This document shows, piece by piece, positions 1-2,774 of a stretch of 5,673 bases of DNA. The DNA is from Filomicrobium sp. (lineage in GTDB: Bacteria > Pseudomonadota > Alphaproteobacteria > Rhizobiales > Hyphomicrobiaceae). Numbering within the stretch: the stretch's first letter is position 1; each line of letters opens with the position of its first letter. The notes under the pieces were generated by a model. It saw only the letters and a program-made list of their open reading frames with translations. It made no database searches and had not been told where the DNA came from. The stretch spans positions 1 through 5,673 of the forward strand of contig JAJFHK010000186.1 in NCBI GenBank assembly GCA_021775655.1. The letters are read 5' to 3'. The position numbers and the translations under genes were made by a program.

Positions 1-342
1 CATCCCGCTTGGCTTATCAAAGAGCATGAATTGTCCTTGCGCGAGGCCGCCGACAAGCTACAGCGTTACATTGAGGATCTTGACGCCGCCCGTGATCGTG
101 CAATCGTCATCCGCGACGAAATTCAGAACAGGCTGGCTGAAGCGACGAATGATAGAATGTACGCCTTGGCAATCGTTGCAGGAATTTTCTTGCCCTTGAG
201 TTTTGTGACGGGATTACTTGGCATCAATGTCGGCGGAATGCCGGGTGTTGATGACACATCAGCGTTCTGGCTGACTTGCTTGATGTTGATTATCCTGCTT
301 GCAGGTGAAATCTACTTGTTCCGGCGAATGAAGTGGATCTAG
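1..342 (+). CDS. zntB: ZntB-like CorA-family metal ion transporter, C-terminal part (5' end outside window)
   Basis: The frame is open from base 1 to a TAG at 340-342 and gives 113 residues; the TTG at 31 is only an internal codon, not the start. A long charged helix (about residues 8-52, AADKLQRYIEDLDAARD and on) leads into two membrane segments (about 54-74 and 90-107). Between them is the family signature TGLLGINVGGMPG, with GIN in place of the GMN of classical CorA, followed by a short acidic loop (VDDTSAFW). The chain ends in a basic tail, FRRMKWI. This is the layout of the CorA/ZntB stalk helix, pore helix and second transmembrane helix. Family proteins are inner-membrane pentamers that move divalent cations; ZntB is linked to zinc. 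A full protein is around 320-330 residues, so roughly the last third is present. Zinc as substrate is inferred from the family. The gene converges on the lipoprotein gene at 503-877. Confidence 0.87.
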   Translation, partial: HPAWLIKEHELSLREAADKLQRYIEDLDAARDRAIVIRDEIQNRLAEATNDRMYALAIVAGIFLPLSFVTGLLGINVGGMPGVDDTSAFWLTCLMLIILLAGEIYLFRRMKWI

Positions 343-364
343 CAAATCAATCATTTTGGCGGTC

Positions 365-451
365 GTAGGGCGGAGTAGCGCTGCGCAATCCACCAACTTC
401 TTGCCGCGTTCGGCTTGAAGCTGCGGGTTACACTACGCCAACCCGCCCTAC
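365..451. repeat. Inverted pair of GTAG-headed REP-like palindromes (BIME-like)
   Basis: The element is bounded by a perfect 9-base inverted repeat, GTAGGGCGG at 365-373 and its complement at 443-451. Each arm is itself a palindrome. The left arm (365-394) pairs GGCGGA with TCCACC (one mismatch) around GCGCTGCGC. The right arm, read on the minus strand (451-423), pairs GCGGGTT with AACCCGC perfectly. The centre (397-420) is another hairpin: CTTC-tt-GCCG, a CGTT loop, then CGGC-tt-GAAG. REP sequences with a GTAG head, dispersed by RAYT transposases, are known from many proteobacteria, and paired inverted copies form BIMEs. It lies between convergent genes, so it could end transcription from both sides; that role is inferred, as no U-tract is seen. 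The remaining bases of the 343-502 gap show nothing else. Confidence 0.75.
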
Positions 452-502
452 AGGTTCTGTTTAATGAATCCGCGCTACTTGCTCACGAACGGGACGACTG
501 TT

Positions 503-877
503 TCACGCGGCTCCTCCAAATTGGATGCCACACTTTTTCTGTATCGCGGCCTGCTCGATGGCGTCCTTTTGCCCCTTGAGTTTAGCTAATTCGGCTGCCG
601 TTTGCCCATCTCCGCCTGACACCATAAATGCTGCGGGCCAGAAAAGTACGACAGCGACACCAGTTGCAATGGCGTCGTTCGAGGCTTTCTTGTCTTGAAC
701 ACCGGCCATTGATGCGGCTGCCGAAGAAACTCGTTGTGCTTCCGCTGCAAGTTGACTGCAATCGTAGTCTTGATAGACTATCGGTGATACGTATGAAGGC
801 GTAATATTCTCGGCGGACGAAGCACAACCGCTCACGATGACCGCCACAAGTAATGCAAATAATGATTGTTTTCGCAC
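503..877 (-). CDS. Small secreted lipoprotein of unknown function
   Basis: This encodes 124 residues from a GTG at 877. The N-terminus is a compact lipoprotein signal: VRKQS, a hydrophobic stretch LFALLVAVIV, then the lipobox VSGC with the lipidated Cys at 18. Position +2 is Ala, so the Lol rule predicts the outer membrane. The mature part has two more cysteines (about 40 in YDCSQL, and 116 in KKCGIQF) that could form a disulfide. It also has an Ala/Ser-rich helix (43-59), a hydrophobic Gly/Ala segment ATGVAVVLFWPAAFMVSGG (71-89), and a Lys/Ala-rich helix with coiled-coil character (93-115). The frame stays open to a TTG at 901, but that start has no ribosome binding site and would place eight extra residues before the basic n-region. 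I recognise the general type (a short lipoprotein with a helix, a hydrophobic patch and a helix), not a function. It is convergent with the ZntB-like gene. Confidence 0.8.
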   Translation of the reverse strand: MRKQSLFALLVAVIVSGCASSAENITPSYVSPIVYQDYDCSQLAAEAQRVSSAAASMAGVQDKKASNDAIATGVAVVLFWPAAFMVSGGDGQTAAELAKLKGQKDAIEQAAIQKKCGIQFGGAA

Positions 878-881
878 ACGA

Positions 882-888
882 CACCCCC
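882..888 (-). promoter_or_regulatory. Probable ribosome binding site deciding the GTG start of the lipoprotein gene
   Basis: On the minus strand GGGGGTG lies about 4-6 bases before the GTG at 877. It is G-rich rather than a classical AGGAGG. The competing TTG at 901 has only AT-rich sequence upstream, so this site together with the compact signal peptide favours the shorter protein. Confidence 0.4.
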
Positions 889-902
889 AGCCCGATTCCA
901 AA

Positions 903-955
903 TGATTTAAATCAGTACAATTAGCATTATCGGCTGTCGTCTGCTGTCACAACAA
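903..955 (-). promoter_or_regulatory. Possible sigma-70-like promoter with a 12-base palindrome, upstream of the lipoprotein gene
   Basis: Read on the minus strand, TTGTTG (955-950) and GATAAT (931-926) are separated by 18 bases and could serve as -35 and -10 boxes. The -10 matches five of six consensus bases; the -35 matches only three. Shortly downstream, where the transcript would begin, is the perfect palindrome TGATTTAAATCA (903-914). The spacer holds two direct copies of GACAGC (948-943 and 938-933) ten bases apart, one helical turn. These are visible patterns; promoter and operator roles are inferred. They would let the lipoprotein be expressed separately from the metal genes. Confidence 0.3.
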
Positions 956-968
956 ATTTCGCTGTTTA

Positions 969-1119
969 CTAACACATGGCGGCCCGTAGCAGCTCCCGAA
1001 CGCGCAGACGCAACTGCACTAATTCATTGAGTGGGTGCCGTGCTTCAAGGCTCCGTTTGCCTTACTCTATGCGCACCTCCTTTATTTCCGTAATAGTGGC
1101 ACACGGTCCAGCCCGTCAC
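969..1119 (-). pseudogene. Frameshifted remnant of a small 'GAP-G-NG-KHG' type protein
   Basis: Three overlapping minus-strand frames join into one plausible small protein. Frame A runs from a GTG at 1119 (its G is the last base of the TPR gene's last codon, giving a GTGA overlap) and contains GWTVCHYYGNKGGAHR, then stops at 1045. Frame B carries KANGALKHGTHS and stops at 1019. Frame C carries ELVQLRLRVRELLRAAMC and stops with TAG at 969-971. Adding one base near 1064-1067 (GAG to GAGG) and one near 1026-1030 (CAAT to CAAAT) would give about 51 continuous residues. The order VC..(H)G..GGA.RG.ANGA.KHG..S, then an Arg/Leu-rich helix ending RELLR, resembles a widespread class of small proteins of unknown function with HGG/GAPxGxxN..KHG motifs; this is recalled, not searched. 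Both shifts look like loss of one base from a run of identical bases, so sequencing error on an intact gene is possible. Chance is the third option. Confidence 0.45.
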
Positions 1120-1790
1120 TCGCCTCGTTGTTTCGAGCGCAGTTGCGAAGCTTTTACCATGTCGGCGGTCGCTTTCGTGAGTTCACCGATCGAAGAATAC
1201 GCTGCGGCGCGAAGCTCATGGGCTCTGACGTTATCGGGTGCCAACTCGATAAGGCGCGAAAAATCCTCAATCGCCTCGTGGTACCTTCTGCGCTTTCCAA
1301 ACAGAAAACCACGGTTGAAAAGCGCATATGTATTGTCCGGCTCGAGTTTTATCACCGAGTCAAAATCTTCGAGAGCGGCATCCAGCCGGCCGAGCGCTGA
1401 CCGTGCGTTCCCTCGATTTGCCATTGCCATCGCGAAATTTGGGTGCCGATCCAAGGCGTTCGTGTAGTCGCGGATTGCGGCCTCGAATTCGCGCCGCCGA
1501 AAATGTGCGTTGCCACGGTGATAAAAGGGTAACGCGGCCGCCGGCCGTATCTTGATGGCGAAGGTCAAGTCCTCGATGGCGCGATCGAGATTACCTGAAT
1601 TGTAATGGCGAAGCCCAAGATTCGTATGAAACTCAGAGTGGTTTTTATGGTCGCGAAAGGGGTCATGCGTAGTCGCCCCACGTCCGACTGGGTGTTCACC
1701 CTTATTGGCTTGCGCGGTCGAGGCGCCAATAAGGCTACTGATGCAAATTGCAGCCAAGAATATTAGGCAAGCGTTCATCGTTGACAACAC
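1116..1790 (-). CDS. Secreted tetratricopeptide repeat protein (five TPRs)
   Basis: This encodes 224 residues from a GTG at 1790. A hydrophobic leader (CLIFLAAICISSLIGASTAQA, about residues 8-28) ends in an Ala-x-Ala site, so the product is probably exported to the periplasm. After a short polar linker come five TPR units in exact 34-residue register, at about 51-84, 85-118, 119-152, 153-186 and 187-217. Each has the typical pattern, such as FYHRGNAHFRRREFEAAIRD followed by a Pro near the end (HPN, EPDN, APDN). The repeats make a protein-binding superhelix and no catalytic domain is attached, so it is likely an adaptor or scaffold; its partner is unknown. The leader lacks basic residues near its start. 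The frame is open to a GTG at 1856, which would add arginines but has no ribosome binding site, and an ATG at 1778 is a further choice. It follows the Cys/His gene after about 110 bases, so cotranscription is uncertain. Confidence 0.88.
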   Translation of the reverse strand: MLSTMNACLIFLAAICISSLIGASTAQANKGEHPVGRGATTHDPFRDHKNHSEFHTNLGLRHYNSGNLDRAIEDLTFAIKIRPAAALPFYHRGNAHFRRREFEAAIRDYTNALDRHPNFAMAMANRGNARSALGRLDAALEDFDSVIKLEPDNTYALFNRGFLFGKRRRYHEAIEDFSRLIELAPDNVRAHELRAAAYSSIGELTKATADMVKASQLRSKQRGE

Positions 1791-1798
1791 CGAGTCAT

Positions 1799-1805
1799 TC
1801 CCTCT
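1799..1805 (-). promoter_or_regulatory. Ribosome binding site deciding the GTG start of the TPR gene
   Basis: AGAGGGA on the minus strand sits eight bases before the GTG at 1790. The ATG at 1778 would be about 20 bases away and the GTG at 1856 has no comparable site, so this favours 1790. A TTG at 1787, eleven bases away, remains possible. Confidence 0.5.
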
Positions 1806-1819
1806 CGTTGGGAGACTGG

Positions 1820-1837
1820 GGCAAGTGCGCCCTTGCC
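1820..1837 (-). other. Small hairpin in the leader of the TPR gene
   Basis: GGCAAG and CTTGCC form a perfect 6-base stem with a 6-base loop in the 110-base gap between the Cys/His gene and the TPR gene, about 30 bases ahead of the TPR start. No U-tract follows on the minus strand (CCAGTCTCCC follows), so it is not a clear terminator. It could stabilise RNA ends or mean nothing. Confidence 0.3.
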
Positions 1838-1900
1838 TCACTGAATTGTCATGCACAAACTTTGCTATTCGAAGTAACGATTAATTCGGTACTCTGCGAG

Positions 1901-2170
1901 TCAATTTCTTCGCGCTTTCCGACGAGTTCCCGACTGCCAGCATTCAGATGTGCCGATCCGATCAATGACAATTTTCCCGGCAGCGTGCCGATGCGGACGA
2001 GACGGCGCCCAGCAAGTTCGCTTGGAGCAGGGGCCTTTAGCGCAATGGCCATAGCCGACCTGTCGGGAGACGCCCTCGCGCCAAGGCATAGTGTGAGCGA
2101 ATGCAGATCCCGAAACGATCAGGGCGGCGAGATACACAGCGATTTGTATTGCGAACCTTCCTAGCGGCAT
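1901..2170 (-). CDS. Small secreted Cys/His-rich protein, putative periplasmic metal binder
   Basis: This encodes 89 residues from an ATG at 2170 with a good ribosome binding site seven bases upstream. A clear Sec signal (MPLGRFAIQIAVYLAALIVS, then GSAFA) is predicted to be cut after residue 25, leaving a mature N-terminus HTMPW that begins with a His. The mature core is GHCAKGPCSKRTCWAPSRPH, then RHAAGKIVIDR. It has cysteines at 43, 48 and 53 with five-residue spacing, histidines at 42, 60 and 62, and one further Cys at 77. The tail is strongly basic (GTRRKARRN). I recall similar short signal-peptide proteins with an HC..G.C....W..S.PHRH core near heavy-metal efflux genes, but no named family or tested function. 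Metal binding or delivery in the periplasm is inferred from the ligands and from the position 58 bases after the His-rich gene in a pump operon. The basic tail could be an extension caused by a frameshift. Confidence 0.78.
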   Translation of the reverse strand: MPLGRFAIQIAVYLAALIVSGSAFAHTMPWREGVSRQVGYGHCAKGPCSKRTCWAPSRPHRHAAGKIVIDRIGTSECWQSGTRRKARRN

Positions 2171-2177
2171 TGTCTAT

Positions 2178-2182
2178 TCCTC
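2178..2182 (-). promoter_or_regulatory. Ribosome binding site of the Cys/His small gene
   Basis: GAGGA lies seven bases before the ATG at 2170 on the minus strand. It is one of the main reasons to treat this short frame as a real gene. The 58-base gap to the preceding gene shows no convincing promoter or terminator, which fits cotranscription. Confidence 0.6.
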
Positions 2183-2228
2183 AGGGAAAAATTGATTGAA
2201 CAAAGTTGGAAAACGAGTTGGTCCGCGA

Positions 2229-2693
2229 TCACTCCTTGACGAATCGAGCTTGGATCGCATCCCCGTGGGGGTCCTTGCCGGTCAGCACGATTTTTGAGCC
2301 TCCGGGCAATGCTTCTTTGAGGTCGGCCGTGATCGTATTGCCCGAGATGGCGGGCATGATCACCTTCGTACCGGCATCGGTCTGGACGACAACTTTGAAG
2401 TTTGCGCCGTCGAGGTCCAGGGGCTCATGGTGTTCCGTGACGTGGAAGACAAGCGTCGTATCGGACACCACCAATTCAACGCCGTGATGGCTGTCATCCT
2501 CGAAGAATTTTCCGCCATGCTGTGGCCCGTGGTTGTCGTGATCCACTTTGCCCTGTGCATGGTCATGACCGTGACTATGCGCGTGGCCGTCGCCGTGTTT
2601 TTCGCCGTCCTCGGCTGCAATTGCCGCTTGCTGCGCGGCGAGCAATAGAAGCACCGCGAGTACACGTTTAATGATGGTATTTGACTTGGACAT
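2229..2693 (-). CDS. His-rich periplasmic protein of the metal-efflux operon
   Basis: This encodes 154 residues. The signal peptide (MSKSNTIIKR, then VLAVLLLLAAQQAAIA) is predicted to be cut after residue 26. Eleven histidines fall between residues 33 and 70, including an alternating run HGDGHAHSHGHDHAQ, then HDNHGPQHGG and DDSHHGVEL. Such runs bind Zn, Ni, Co or Cu loosely. Residues about 57-154 look like a compact beta domain: PQHGGKFFE, ELVVSDTTLVFHV, HHEPLDL, FKVVVQT, then GGSKIVLTGKDPHGDAIQAR. I recognise this as a recurring accessory protein beside CzcA/CusA-type pumps but cannot name it. It is not obviously CusF, because the Trp and Met ligands of CusF are absent. It starts 81 bases after the pump gene stop, behind a very strong ribosome binding site. 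A metal buffer or chaperone feeding the periplasmic side of the pump is inferred. The His-rich part alone could also be plain metal storage. Confidence 0.88.
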   Translation of the reverse strand: MSKSNTIIKRVLAVLLLLAAQQAAIAAEDGEKHGDGHAHSHGHDHAQGKVDHDNHGPQHGGKFFEDDSHHGVELVVSDTTLVFHVTEHHEPLDLDGANFKVVVQTDAGTKVIMPAISGNTITADLKEALPGGSKIVLTGKDPHGDAIQARFVKE

Positions 2694-2700
2694 TTGTATT

Positions 2701-2707
2701 CCTCCTT
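2701..2707 (-). promoter_or_regulatory. Strong ribosome binding site of the His-rich gene
   Basis: AAGGAGG, a near-perfect Shine-Dalgarno sequence, is seven bases before the ATG at 2693. It is the strongest such site seen here and suggests the His-rich protein is made in large amounts relative to the pump, as expected for a soluble metal buffer. The rest of the 81-base gap has no clear terminator. Confidence 0.75.
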
Positions 2708-2774
2708 CTATTCAGTCGGGCTTCTCTGGTCGTATTTCCGTTTCCTGCTCTAGACTGGAGCCACATTTCCGATT

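Noticed and set aside
1066..1085. AAAGGAGG on the minus strand as a ribosome binding site of a separate small gene
   Set aside because: No usable start codon follows at proper spacing (the GTG just after it reaches a stop in four codons). The bases are better read as the Lys-Gly-Gly codons of the remnant gene.
976..1467. Long plus-strand open frames opposite the TPR gene and the remnant gene
   Set aside because: They are antisense to well-supported TPR repeats, are rich in Arg/Ser as expected of shadow frames, and show no domain or start signal.
1820..1837. Hairpin as a Rho-independent terminator between the Cys/His and TPR genes
   Set aside because: There is no U-tract after the stem on the minus strand and the stem is only six base pairs; kept only as a low-confidence hairpin.
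1849..2052. Minus-strand 67-codon frame overlapping the Cys/His gene
   Set aside because: It is in a different frame from the signal-peptide protein, has no ribosome binding site and shows no recognisable motif.
1748..2164. Plus-strand frame of 138 codons across the TPR leader and the Cys/His gene
   Set aside because: It lies opposite two genes with signal peptides and ribosome binding sites, and its translation resembles no protein pattern.
2427..2648. Plus-strand hydrophobic frame opposite the His-rich gene
   Set aside because: Its Val/Met/Ala-rich look is the direct complement of His and Asp codons (CAC/GAC read as GTG/GTC), so it is a shadow.
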